Source: Lithodes maja
Lineage: Eukaryota; Arthropoda; Malacostraca; Decapoda; Lithodidae
Assembly (NCBI GenBank): GCA_037953745.1
Contig: JBAKBP010007994.1
Span: forward strand, 1-64,000
Direction of reading: 5' to 3'
Length of the DNA stretch: 64,000 nucleotides
Numbering within the stretch: position 1 is the first letter of the stretch; each line of letters begins with the position of its first letter. This document shows, one piece after another, positions 42,098-51,988 of this stretch. The translations under genes were made by a program, and so were the position numbers. The notes beneath the pieces were generated by a model, which ran no database searches, had not been told where the DNA came from, and saw nothing but the letters and a program-made list of their open reading frames with translations.

Positions 42098-45000
42098 ATG
42101 AACAGCAATTGTATAACCAGCACTATGTCTAATGACTCATCATTTACGGGGGAGGATAACACGGTACAGCCTAGTAACCAGCAAGTACAACAGATGTTTA
42201 GGGAGGGGAGTGTTATAAGTGGAGAGAGGGATGCCCGGGCATTTTTGCAGACACCTTTGACCGAACAGCGCCTGCAGGCTATTGATTGTTACGGTCTTCG
42301 CTGTTTAGCCACGGTTTTGGGGCGGGACTGTCCTGACAGTTGGCCCAAGAAGAATTTGGTGGCATGTTTGTTGGGTGATGGCGATGGGGCGGTGGGTGGA
42401 GTGGGGTCTTGGGGGGTTCCCTCCAAGCCTCCATTCCACTCTACCCCTGAGCTGGACCCTCAGCCAGCGAGTCTTAGCACGATGCAGCAGGAGGGTTCTC
42501 AATGGCAAGCTGGCTTACCCGTAAACACGTCTCGGTGTGGATCCCCCATTTTGTGCTCTCCCCCCCCAGGCCTGTCTCCTGAGATGTTATTTCAGCTAGA
42601 ACTAGCTAAGTTTAAGCTGCAGGAGACAAAGATACAGATACAACAGGCTAGTATAGAACGCATAGAGGTTGCTAGAATCCAAGCCAATCAGGATGCAACC
42701 AGGTACCAGGCTGAAATGGATGTCGAGAAGTCTAGAGTAGAGACCACGGGGCGTCATCTCGGTGGTGGGCACCGGGTTACAGACTCACTTTCGCATTTAA
42801 TTAAGTTAGTACCCGCATTTGATGAGACAGCAGTGACTGAGTTTTTTGCTCGTTTCGAAAAGAAGTGTCGTGAGTATGACTGGCCGGAGGTTAAATGGGC
42901 AGCATTAGTTTCATCACGTCTAGTGGGTAAGGGGTTGAAAGCCTACGATGCACTGTCACTGGACGAGAGTGTAGTGTATGGACTGGTGAAGGAGGCTGTG
43001 CTCCGGGCCTACGAACTGCAACCCGAAACTTATAGATTGAAGTTCCGTGGCGTGAATAAGAAGAGCGACGTCAGTTTTATGGAGCACGCACGGGACTTAA
43101 CAGATGCAGGTAATAACTGGTTTCGGTCCGAGCACGCAGAGTCGGCCGAGGAAATTAAGCAACTTTTCTATCTGGAACAGTTTTACAAATGCACTGGAAC
43201 CGATCTAACGCTGAACATTAAGGAAAAATGTCCCAAGACAGTAGAAGAGGCTGCCAAGATGGCAGACCTCAGATTATCATTGATTCGTGGTTGCGGTGCC
43301 GCTCAGAGGGCTGAGTCAGGGCAGAAGGGGCGCTATACCCCACCCACCAGAGTTTTCGATAATAACAAATCCTATGACACACATAACCACACTAAATGCA
43401 TTGCACCTAATAACACCTACAAACACAAGCCTCTCCCGTTTACTAAAGGTCAGGCCCCTTCTTCGCCCGCACAAGGGAAGAAGCCCATTGGGGATGTGAA
43501 ATGTTACAAATGTCAGAAGCTAGGCCATTATTCACGTGAGTGCCCTAGTAACACTCCCGCTAAGCCGGTGTCATTGGTTCACAGTATCGGTGTGTCTCTG
43601 AAGGCTGCAGCAACTGCCCGGGGTAGGTTGTCAGCAGCTGAGGCACACGCGGTAAAGAAGCGTACGGAAGGCTCGACACCTGTCCGGGACACTTTCTGTG
43701 ACCATCGGGGACACGGGTTTGTGAGCTGGGGGAGTGAACTACGGAGGGTTGACTTGCTGAGGGATACGGGGGCTTCGCAAACTTTGTTGAGGAACTTCAC
43801 AGGGAAACCGATAAATGCGGCCAGAGTTGTTGTGGTGCAGGGTATAAATGCTACGAGGTCATACCCACTTGTGAGGTTGGAGTTGAGAGTGGGAGAGGTG
43901 TGCAGGGAGCTGGATGTAGGGATCGTTGAGTGTTTGCCAGTTGAGGGCGTCGACCTTCTTCTCGGCAACGACTTTGCGGTGCCCACTTCCGGGACTCCAC
44001 CCTTAGTCGTTGCCGAGAGGGCGGCCGACGTGGATGGTGAGAATCGGGAATGGGTTGGGAGGTGCCAACAGGATGAGATGGCCTGTGTGGTAACCCGATC
44101 TCGCTCTGCGTCTCCTGCACAGCCTAGCACTCAACCTCGGGGACAGTGGAGGAAGGATCAGGAGAAGGTTGCTAAGGGCAGGAAAAGGGACATTGATTCT
44201 GCTGCACTTCTCGGTGATTCGGTACTTGGACCTATAATAAACACGGGAGTTGACTCTGGCCCAGATATGGTGTGTAACAAGGCAGAGTTGGGTAAGACTT
44301 CGCGTGAGGCAAGAGCTGTAGCGAGAGCCACTAAGGCAGTAGAGCCTACTAGCCGGGGTAATGTCTTATTACAAAACCATCTTGATGCATTGACGCCCAG
44401 GGACATTAGTGAGCAGCAGCTGCAAGACGCTAGTCTAGCTCGTTATAGCAATGGTGCCATAGAGTTGGAGGAAGATGGGGATGCGAAGCCGGGAGATTTC
44501 TTTAGGCTCAACAGGATATTGTACCGCAGATTTCTAGACCCCAAATCGAAGTGGGAGGGCGGTGCGAGGGTAGTAGACCAGGTGGTTGTTCCAAATAAGT
44601 ATAGAGAGTCCTTATTGTGTCTGGCGCATGATGTGCCGGTGGCGGGTCATTTGGGGGTAACCAAAACATTGGCGGCATTGGGCAGGTTTTTCTGGTGGCC
44701 TGGGGTCAAGGCTGATGTCTGTGCATGGGTGGCTGGGTGTGCGACCTGCCAGACAACGGGGAAGCCTAACCAGACCATCCCGAAGGCACCTTTGTTTCCC
44801 ATACCTGTCACCGGGCCTCCGTTCAGCAAAGTTGTAGTAGATTTGGTTGGCCCTTTCCCGCCTACTAGTAGTGGCAATAAATTCCTGTTGACAATCATGG
44901 ATGTGGCTACGAGATACCCGGACGCATACCCCATGAGAAACGGCTCGGCAAAGGCAGTTGTTAAAAACTTATTATTGTTCTGTTCCCGTTATGGATTTCC

Positions 45001-46570
45001 ACGTGAGGTGCAGTCAGACCAGGGGAGCAATTTTACATCCAAATTGTTCAAGCAAACCCTTCAGTTGCACGGTATATGTTCTGTAGTGTCGTCAGCCTAC
45101 CATCCCGAGAGTCAGGGAGTCTTGGAGCGGTGGCACTCGACCCTGAAGAGTATGCTACGCTGTTACTGTGCAGAACATGACACTGATTGGGATTTGGGTC
45201 TGCCGTATGTTCTGTTCGCTGCACGTGAAGTCCCAGGAGAGAGCCTGGGGTTCAGTCCAAATCAACTAGTCTTTGGCCATAATGTGAGAGGACCTTTAAG
45301 TATGGTGAAAGAGATCTGGGAGGGCGAAGAGAAGCCGGGGTCTGTACTTAAATATATCCTTGAGAGCCGGGAGAGACTTATAGGTTGCATGGCAGCGGCA
45401 GGTAATAACTTGGTTAATGCACAGGCGGTCATGAAGCACCAGTATGACGCCAAGGTGAAGCTTCGGGAGTTTTCGGTGGGTCAGGAGGTAATGTTGCTTT
45501 TACCTTTGCCTGGACACCCCCTTTCTGCCAAGTTTATTGGGCCGTATGTGGTGGCTAAGAAACTGTCCGACCTTGATTATCTCGTTGCAACACCTGACCG
45601 TAGGAAAAAACATCAGTTATGTCATGTTAACCTCATGAAAGAGTATGTGAGACGCCCCTCAGAGCCTCTCACTGTCCCTGTGCTGGCCTGCAGCGGCCAG
45701 GGTGGAGAAGGAGGTGGGGACAGTCATGCTGCTGAGGAGGATAGCTGGGACTGTGTCATTTCCGCGGAACAGTGGGCGGGGAATACTGAACAAGAGGCTA
45801 GGCAAGCTGTAAGTCACCTGCCTGAGCAACAGGGTGCTCCTGTCCTAGGCCTGTTCAGGTCATACCCCTCTGTTTTCGCCGAACACCCAGGTCTCACTAC
45901 TCAGGTAACGCACGACGTGGACGTCGGTGATAATGTGCCCTTCAAGTCAGTGCCCTACCGTGTGCCCCCGGTAAAGTTGCCAGCTTTACGGGAGGAGTTA
46001 AAGTACATGGTTGAGAGAGGGATGATCACTGAAGGTTATGTGAAGTGGACATCACCCGTCACGTTGCAGCCAAAACCTGACGGCAAGGTGCGGTTCTGCA
46101 TAGATTTTCGTAGGCTAAATGGCTTGACCACTACCAACCCTTACCCTTTGCCTCGAGTTGACGACAGCGTGGACAAGATAGGGAATGCAAAGTACCTTAC
46201 TAAAATTGATCTTGTAAAAGGCTACTGGCAAGTACCCCTGTCGGACCGAGCTAAGCAAGTTTGTGGTTTTGTGGTAGATGGCAAGACCTACCAATGTAAC
46301 GTAATGCCTTATGGGCTTAAGAACGCACCTGCCACGTTTCAGAACCTGATGAACGATATTTGTGACGAAATCCCTAACTGCACGGTCTACCTTGATGACG
46401 TGATAGTGTATGATGACAATTTTGAAAATCACCTAAGGCACTTAGAGACCCTGTTTGGGAAGTTGCACGATGCTGGGCTGGTGGTGAACCTGAGGAAGTG
46501 CGAGTTTATAAAGGCTACTGTGCAGTATCTTGGCTTCGTGGTCGGGTTAGGCCGGGTGTGCCCCCCCTGA
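42098..46570 (+). CDS. Gag-pol polyprotein: gag, protease, integrase, reverse transcriptase (1490 aa)
   Basis: Gag occupies residues 1-~480 and ends in a CCHC knuckle (CYKCQKLGHYSREC, ~468). The aspartic protease has LLRDTGASQTLL (~557). Integrase: the HHCC zinc region (HDVPVAGHLGVTKTLAALGR...CATC, ~843-885) and the catalytic D, D, E in VVVDLVGPFPP (~913), SDQGSNF (~973) and AYHPESQGVLERWH (~1010). RT starts near 1285 (VKLPALREELKYMVERGMI), with the active site YLDDVIVYDD (~1431). The frame ends early at a stop just after the RT because of a one-base change in a C7 run (46561-46567); RNase H follows in another frame. The start could also be the second Met at 42125. Integrase before RT is the notable feature. 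Confidence 0.93.
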   Translation: MNSNCITSTMSNDSSFTGEDNTVQPSNQQVQQMFREGSVISGERDARAFLQTPLTEQRLQAIDCYGLRCLATVLGRDCPDSWPKKNLVACLLGDGDGAVGGVGSWGVPSKPPFHSTPELDPQPASLSTMQQEGSQWQAGLPVNTSRCGSPILCSPPPGLSPEMLFQLELAKFKLQETKIQIQQASIERIEVARIQANQDATRYQAEMDVEKSRVETTGRHLGGGHRVTDSLSHLIKLVPAFDETAVTEFFARFEKKCREYDWPEVKWAALVSSRLVGKGLKAYDALSLDESVVYGLVKEAVLRAYELQPETYRLKFRGVNKKSDVSFMEHARDLTDAGNNWFRSEHAESAEEIKQLFYLEQFYKCTGTDLTLNIKEKCPKTVEEAAKMADLRLSLIRGCGAAQRAESGQKGRYTPPTRVFDNNKSYDTHNHTKCIAPNNTYKHKPLPFTKGQAPSSPAQGKKPIGDVKCYKCQKLGHYSRECPSNTPAKPVSLVHSIGVSLKAAATARGRLSAAEAHAVKKRTEGSTPVRDTFCDHRGHGFVSWGSELRRVDLLRDTGASQTLLRNFTGKPINAARVVVVQGINATRSYPLVRLELRVGEVCRELDVGIVECLPVEGVDLLLGNDFAVPTSGTPPLVVAERAADVDGENREWVGRCQQDEMACVVTRSRSASPAQPSTQPRGQWRKDQEKVAKGRKRDIDSAALLGDSVLGPIINTGVDSGPDMVCNKAELGKTSREARAVARATKAVEPTSRGNVLLQNHLDALTPRDISEQQLQDASLARYSNGAIELEEDGDAKPGDFFRLNRILYRRFLDPKSKWEGGARVVDQVVVPNKYRESLLCLAHDVPVAGHLGVTKTLAALGRFFWWPGVKADVCAWVAGCATCQTTGKPNQTIPKAPLFPIPVTGPPFSKVVVDLVGPFPPTSSGNKFLLTIMDVATRYPDAYPMRNGSAKAVVKNLLLFCSRYGFPREVQSDQGSNFTSKLFKQTLQLHGICSVVSSAYHPESQGVLERWHSTLKSMLRCYCAEHDTDWDLGLPYVLFAAREVPGESLGFSPNQLVFGHNVRGPLSMVKEIWEGEEKPGSVLKYILESRERLIGCMAAAGNNLVNAQAVMKHQYDAKVKLREFSVGQEVMLLLPLPGHPLSAKFIGPYVVAKKLSDLDYLVATPDRRKKHQLCHVNLMKEYVRRPSEPLTVPVLACSGQGGEGGGDSHAAEEDSWDCVISAEQWAGNTEQEARQAVSHLPEQQGAPVLGLFRSYPSVFAEHPGLTTQVTHDVDVGDNVPFKSVPYRVPPVKLPALREELKYMVERGMITEGYVKWTSPVTLQPKPDGKVRFCIDFRRLNGLTTTNPYPLPRVDDSVDKIGNAKYLTKIDLVKGYWQVPLSDRAKQVCGFVVDGKTYQCNVMPYGLKNAPATFQNLMNDICDEIPNCTVYLDDVIVYDDNFENHLRHLETLFGKLHDAGLVVNLRKCEFIKATVQYLGFVVGLGRVCPP

Positions 46571-47202
46571 GCAAGATACAGGCTATCAATATGTTTCCCA
46601 GGCCCACCACTAAGCGCCAGGTCATGCGGTTCCTAGGTATGATAGGCTATTATAGGCGCTTCATCCGGGGATACTCTACTGTCTTAGCACCGTTAACTGA
46701 TCTACTGTCGAAGTCAGTGAAGTTCTGTTGGGCTGCGGAGTGTCAGAGGGCTTTCGACCTAGTCAAGCACCTGCTGTGTACACATCCGATTTTGAGAGCC
46801 CCAGACTTCTCCAGGAGTTTTCAGCTGGCGACTGATGCCAGCGGTGTGGGTGCCGGGGCAGTGTTACTGCAGACTGATTCCGAGGGCTTGGAACACCCAG
46901 TGAGCTTCTTTTCTCGCAAGTTTAATTCGGCACAAAGGAATTACTCGACTATAGAGAAGGAGCTTCTTGCTATCGTTTTGTCGCTCAAACATTTCGAAGT
47001 TTATGTTCCAGCCTACGGCCCGGTAGTGACGATTTATACGGACCATCATCCCTTGAAATTCCTAAATCAGTTTCACAATCGGAATATGCGGTTGACCAGG
47101 TGGTCCCTAATGCTCCAAGAGTATAATCTCCACATTCAGCATATTGCCGGGAGTGAGAACGTGATAGCAGATTGTCTATCAAGGGTTGATGATCCAGGAT
47201 AG
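46571..47202 (+). CDS. RT thumb and RNase H of the same polyprotein, out of frame
   Basis: The open frame extends back to 46498, but only the part after the C7 run is meaningful: PPLSKIQAINMFPRPTTKRQ, then FLGMIGYYRRFIRGYSTV (RT connection). The RNase H domain follows, with FQLATDASGVGAGAVLLQ (first catalytic Asp), STIEKELLAIV (Glu) and TDHHPLKFL (Asp), ending in ENVIADCLSR and a stop. It is fused in the ancestral frame to the upstream ORF. The interruption is either a real frameshift mutation or a homopolymer sequencing error. Confidence 0.88.
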
Positions 47203-47482
47203 TCGTGCACGGTGTGTGGGTTGAGCAGGAGTAAAATTAGGCTATCATAACGCCGTCCAAAAAGATTATAAAACAATAAAATAAACGAGAAATTTTTTTT
47301 TAGTTTTGTAAGTCTTTATTGTTGTAGCATGATGCATGCGATATTGTGTTTTATGTATAATTCACACTTCAGTTGTTGTGCACCTTTTGCAATTAGTGGC
47401 AGCTAAGGGTAGCAGGTCGGTTGGTTGCCTGTCAGATTTTGATAATGCTTCTAAGGTCGATTATCTAAAGTCTTGGGGGGGC
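47203..47482 (+). other. 3' non-coding interior and polypurine tract of the Gmr1-like element
   Basis: About 280 bases without a frame, including an AT-rich T-run near 47292. The G7 tract at 47475-47481 (tcttgggggggc) lies directly before the 3' LTR and is the plausible second-strand primer. Confidence 0.7.
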
Positions 47483-49290
47483 TGTGACGCACCCAGTGCG
47501 TGGCAACGTAACCTGATTGTACTCCTTGGTACTCCACTGTACCACCACGGTACCACGCTGTACCATGCTGGCTGCTTATATTGAGTGTGACAACGTATAA
47601 CTATGTTCTTTGTATCTCTGCAAAGGTCTCGTCATTTGCTAACCAGTGGTGGGTTTTGTTTTAAGCCATGTCGAGACCTTCCATTTAATATGTAGTATCA
47701 ATAGAGAAGTTGATAGATGGGATGATAGGAATTCAGAGAGAGAGAGTGAGTTAGACTTCAGAGCGAGAGGGTAGCGGTGCGCCACGCTGCCGGGGGGGTG
47801 GTTGCCAGACGTATGGACCGGTTGGCAGCCCTGCGCTTATAGCTAGGTGCGACAGGGTTGGTAGTACATTGCCGCCTGCATATGCTGCCTGGCTGCCCAT
47901 GTTGTCGTACTGCACATTGCATGGAGGCTCGCTGTGTGTTCCATGATCAGGTTGCCTAGAACCTTTGAGACTCTAACATCCCTTGCCCTCTCTCCCAATT
48001 TCTCACGGTTGCACTCTTTCTCTCTGACGACATTACTCTCATTTCATTCTTCTCTCTATTTAAATGCATACCCTTCCCTTGAGGTCCTAAAGGAGTTTCA
48101 GCACTCACCTCTCGTATTACTCTTAGGACAAGCATATATTTACATGTATTAGATTTAAGGGGTTAATGTGAACAGCGATCTTCTTGATGAGGATAGTTGG
48201 TGAACGTTCTACATGTTCACGAGTTATATGCCCAGCTCATCATCCAATTTGTGACTAGACTAGTGCCATGTGTAAGAGCCCGACCATGCCCAGGAGTTGT
48301 CTGTAGAGGGGTGAGGACTTAGCCTTGATTTGCCTACCGAGCCAGGAGCGAGTGTAGTACCAGAGACTACAGCTCGCTCGTAGTGCCGGTATAGTAGAGT
48401 AACGTAATTTATCTGTCCTTGTGTTCTCTGCAGTCTTTTCCTGGGTTCTCGCTTTCGGTGCTGGGACTCGTTGTTCCTGTGACTTGGCCTGCTAGCTAGA
48501 ACACATGGGGATGATGAGTGGGTTATATCTTTATTTTACTATGCATTGCAGCTCTCTTTAAGTTTATGTATGTAACACTTTACAATACACATTACTCACA
48601 CACAAGACAACACTATTAATACTTTCATGTATCAATTAACTGCACTGTCGTTTTGCTGCTGTGTCCGGAGTTCCGTTGCGTAGGGCGCATACGGACTCAA
48701 GAGGGGAGACAGAGTGAGAGAAGCGAAGTAGCCTATGCGGTAGTAGGCTACCGGCGCAGTACTGTTGCCTGCAACCTTTTAGTTATTCCAAGTATAGATT
48801 CATTATTACAATAAGTGACTACTATTTATGTTCCTTCCATGTGTATTATTAGGTATCTACTGGATCATGAACATCTTGTATGCTACATGCTAGTGCATGT
48901 TAGTAGGGGACAGTTATTCTAGTGCACGCGCTTTCAAGTAGGCGTGTACATTTGTCATTTAGCATTTCACTGTCATACCTTTAGCCTGCTTCTATTCTAC
49001 ATTATTAGAGGCTTAATATTAACGTAGTTTCTTGAGTATTGCATTTCTTTAGTAATAACGTAACCTATAAATGTCTGAGGGAGTTTAGCCTCATAGCCTA
49101 CCCCTGTTGTACACTTTCGCCGAGTTAAGGTACCTCGTTACCATAGACGATAACTCTGTAGGGCGTTGGTGCTTTTGTTGTCTGGAGCATATAGTATTTG
49201 GGACTGGAATCGAGCGTGTCGTTGTCACATAAGCCATTTCTGTCCTACGATCAAGAATCCCGAATATGTATTGCCGATCCAGCCGTAACA
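47483..49290 (+). repeat. 3' LTR of the Gmr1-like element
   Basis: Starts TGTGACGCACCCAGTGCG, ends CAGCCGTAACA; 1808 bp. Only scattered substitutions and two indel regions distinguish it from the 5' LTR. Confidence 0.95.
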
Positions 49291-49564
49291 GTACGTACCT
49301 TGCTTTAATTAAATCATGATCAGATAATGTTGGTACGTACCTTGCTTTAATTAAATCATGATCAGATAATGGTACGTACCTTGCTTTTATTAAATCATGA
49401 TCAGATAATGGTGGTACGTACCTTGCTTTAATTAAATCATGATCAGATAATGTTGGTACGTACCTTGCTTTAATTAAATCATGATCAGATAATGTTGGTA
49501 CGTACCTTGCTTTAATTAAATCATGATCAGATAATGGTGGTACGTACCTTGCTTTAATTAAATA
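49291..49564 (+). repeat. 42-bp tandem array, seven copies
   Basis: 'gtacgtaccttgctttaatt' starts at 49291, 49333, 49372, 49414, 49456, 49498 and 49540, a period of 42 (one unit is 39). Each unit contains two palindromic words, gtacgtac and atcatgat. It begins at the very base after the 3' LTR. No spacer variation, so not a CRISPR. Confidence 0.95.
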
Positions 49565-49729
49565 AACATACTACTGAAAGTTGGCTTAAGGGAAGATTTC
49601 CACTGGAGGGATTTTTTTCTTGACTCCTTTCTCCCTCATGTCTAGCCCCATTGTGTTTATACTTTTAAGACATTTGCCCCATTATTTTGACGATTTTAAG
49701 AACTTTCAACCCATTTCTGTCAATTTGAA

Positions 49730-49915
49730 GACCTTTCGTGCCATTTAGGTGTCGATTTTATCCTGGCGAGCGATAGCGAGCCTGTAATTTAAGAGGAACC
49801 GGCCTCAGACGAGACATTTTTCTACCGAAAAATGTACAAATTTATCTTGAAAGGGGCTCAAGGGGGTGTAATCTTAAACTTGATGGATATCTAGGGACCA
49901 AACTAAAAACCTGCC
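49730..49915 (+). repeat. Diverged dispersed repeat, copy 1
   Basis: 'gacctttcgtgccatttagg' and 'tgtcgattttatcctggcga', then 'ttttctaccgaaaaatgtac' and 'gggctcaagggggtg'. Matches 50486-50700 in the same order with ~20-25% visible differences. No coding content. Confidence 0.75.
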
Positions 49916-49967
49916 CTTAAATTACTCTATATTATATCAATCATATTATATAATGTAATATTTTCAT

Positions 49968-50179
49968 TTAACCCATTGAGCACCAGCTGATTTATAATAA
50001 ATATACAACGTGGGACCAGCAGGTTGTAATTTTGTTTTCCTGAACACACATGGGATGGGTTAGTAATGAAGGAAAAACCACACAAAAACACATGGGATGG
50101 GTTAGTAATGAAGGGAAAACCACACAAAAAAAGTTCACCTAGGTCATTTAGGGGTCCTGCGGGGCGGCGGAAGTCGCAA
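49968..50179. repeat. TTAA-bounded segment with a 42-bp duplication
   Basis: Begins TTAACCCATTGAGCACCAGC and runs to the next TTAA element at 50180. Inside, 'acacatgggatgggttagta' plus 'atgaaggaaaaaccacac' is repeated (about 50046 and 50088). The left end looks piggyBac-like, but no matching right end was seen. Confidence 0.5.
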
Positions 50180-50413
50180 TTAACCCTTTCACGCATTTAT
50201 GACACAGAGGTTGCCAGATAGCAATAAGAAATAGAGTTATCTCACTCTTATAATTACCTCTCCAAAATTAGTTTTCTGCCCACAGCTAACTCAAAGACAA
50301 CTGCAGAGGTTGAATTAACTAAACTAAAGGTTTCTAAATACTCCTGATGGTAACACAGGCTTTTAAGTATCCCCAATAGGCTCAAAATCGCGTCATATGT
50401 CGGAGAGGGTTAA
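50180..50413 (+). mobile_element. Short TTAA MITE, family C copy 1
   Basis: 234 bp, TTAA at both ends. Ends TTAACCCTTTCACGCATTTA and, inverted, TTAACCCTCTCCGACATATG. Inverted full-length match to 61816-62050 (shared 'ctaattttggagaggtaatt' in complement). Non-coding. Confidence 0.92.
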
Positions 50414-50485
50414 CATAGGGAAATGGGTAGGCAAAATACTGGAAAATCACTCCCGCGCGCACCCACACGCACGCGGCTGGACTTC

Positions 50486-50700
50486 GAAGACCTTTCGCCC
50501 CATTTCATTGTCAATATTTAGACCTTTCGTGCTATTTAGGTGTCGATTTTTTCCCTGGCGAACGAGGTGAGCCTGTAATGTTGGAAGAACCAGCCTTCGG
50601 CCGGGAAATTTTTCTACCGAAAAATTTACAAATTAATCTAGAAGGGGGATCTAATGGATGTTTTTTTAAATTTGATGGAGGTCTAGGGAGGAAACTAGAA
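50486..50700 (+). repeat. Diverged dispersed repeat, copy 2
   Basis: Second copy of the 49730-49915 repeat, followed by several copies of 'ataatgaatacatgcaaaa' (50703-50790), a short 28- to 33-base tandem run. Confidence 0.75.
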
Positions 50701-50792
50701 CAAATAATGAATACATGCAAAAATAATAAAAAATAATGAATACATGCAAAAATAATTAAAAATAATGAATACATGCAAAAATAATGAATACT

Positions 50793-51015
50793 GAAATGCT
50801 GGGTGTGAAGGGAATTCATAGTCTCCTGAAATATCCCCAGGCTACCTTTAGGATCAACTTTTCCTGGTACCTGGCGCGGGGTACGAACCTCTGAAGGGAA
50901 TTTAACCCCCCTAAAAACCCACAGGTTTTGAGATGCCTTGGGTGGGGTTCGAACCCTGGTTAGTGACCCAACCATCACCACCAGGCCCGCGCGCTAACCC
51001 ACTGTACTACCACGG
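50793..51015 (-). repeat. tRNA-derived SINE in array unit 1
   Basis: Minus strand head: ccgtggtagtacagtgggtt (A-box region), then B box gggttcgaacccc. The body has 'aaacctgtgggtttttaggg' and ends in 'acccagcatttc'. Identical units at 51348-51570, 52214-52436 and 52767-52989; a rearranged one at 51748-51988. Confidence 0.85.
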
Positions 51016-51747
51016 ACGTACTAAAAGTATAGCAACCTTAGTCCGATTTTTAAGAACCAGGTGATAGTCTCGTGGTGTTATCACGTGATGAGTTTATTGG
51101 ACTTACCATCTACGACTATTTTACGCTATACCTGACGTCAACTCGGGTTAGTATTATTGTGGGTGCGGGACATTTTCGAGGGCATTACATTACATCCTTC
51201 TTTAACTAGGCTAGTCCCTAGCCTATTTTAAGGTCGTAAGGTATCGTAGCTGTATTACCTCAGCAATTTCAATATTGTTGGTATAGGGTTCGCGTGACGG
51301 GTGCTCCACGTAGCTACCTGGTCACGTATCCCACCGCTGCCACCAATGAAATGCTGGGTGTGAAGGGAATTCATAGTCTCCTGAAATATCCCCAGGCTAC
51401 CTTTAGGATCAACTTTTCCTGGTACCTGGCGCGGGGTACGAACCTCTGAAGGGAATTTAACCCCCCTAAAAACCCACAGGTTTTGAAATGCCTTGGGTGG
51501 GGTTCGAACCCTGGTTAGTGACCCAACCATCACCACCAGGCCCGCGCGCTAACCCACTGTACTACCACGGACGTACTAAAAGTATAGCAACCTTAGTCCG
51601 ATTTTTAAGAACCAGGTGATAGTCTCGTGGTGTTATCACGTGATGAGTTTATTGGACTTACCATCTACGACTATTTTACGCTATACCTGACGTCAACTCG
51701 GGTTAGTATTATTGTGGGTGCGGGACATTTTCGAGGGCATTACATTC

Positions 51748-51988
51748 ACCCAAGGCATCTCAAAACCTGTGGGTTTTTAGGGGGGTTAAATTCCCTTCAG
51801 AGGTTCGTACCCCGCGCCAGGTACCAGGAATGGTTGATCCTAAAGGTAGCCTGGGGAAAATTCCCATTCCTATTTAACCTGGAAAAACCTAGCATTTCAT
51901 TGGTGGCAGCGGTGGGATTCGAACCCTGGTTAGTGACGCACCACCATCACCACCAGGCCCGCGCGCTAACCCACTGTACTACCACGGA
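51748..51988. repeat. Rearranged SINE unit (body inverted relative to head)
   Basis: 51748-51898 carries the SINE body on the plus strand without its head. 51904-51988 carries a head on the minus strand, joined by 'attggtggcagcggtgggat'. This looks like an inversion or template switch within the array. Confidence 0.8.

Larger units (their letters stand above)
40048..49290 (+). mobile_element. Ty3/gypsy-like LTR retrotransposon, Gmr1-type gene order
   Basis: Two ~1.81-kb direct LTRs (TG...CA) enclose a 5.6-kb interior with primer-binding-like sequence, a gag-pol frame and a polypurine tract. Polyprotein order is gag, protease, integrase, reverse transcriptase, RNase H. The RT and integrase sequences are gypsy-like, but the integrase comes first, as in Ty1/copia and in the Gmr1 group described from deuterostomes. 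The LTRs are almost identical, so the insertion is recent. No target-site duplication is visible (tatcc before, gtacg after). Confidence 0.93.

Noticed and set aside
49291..49564. Regular 42-bp repeats considered as a CRISPR array
   Set aside because: The whole unit repeats with no variable spacers, and the context is eukaryotic.
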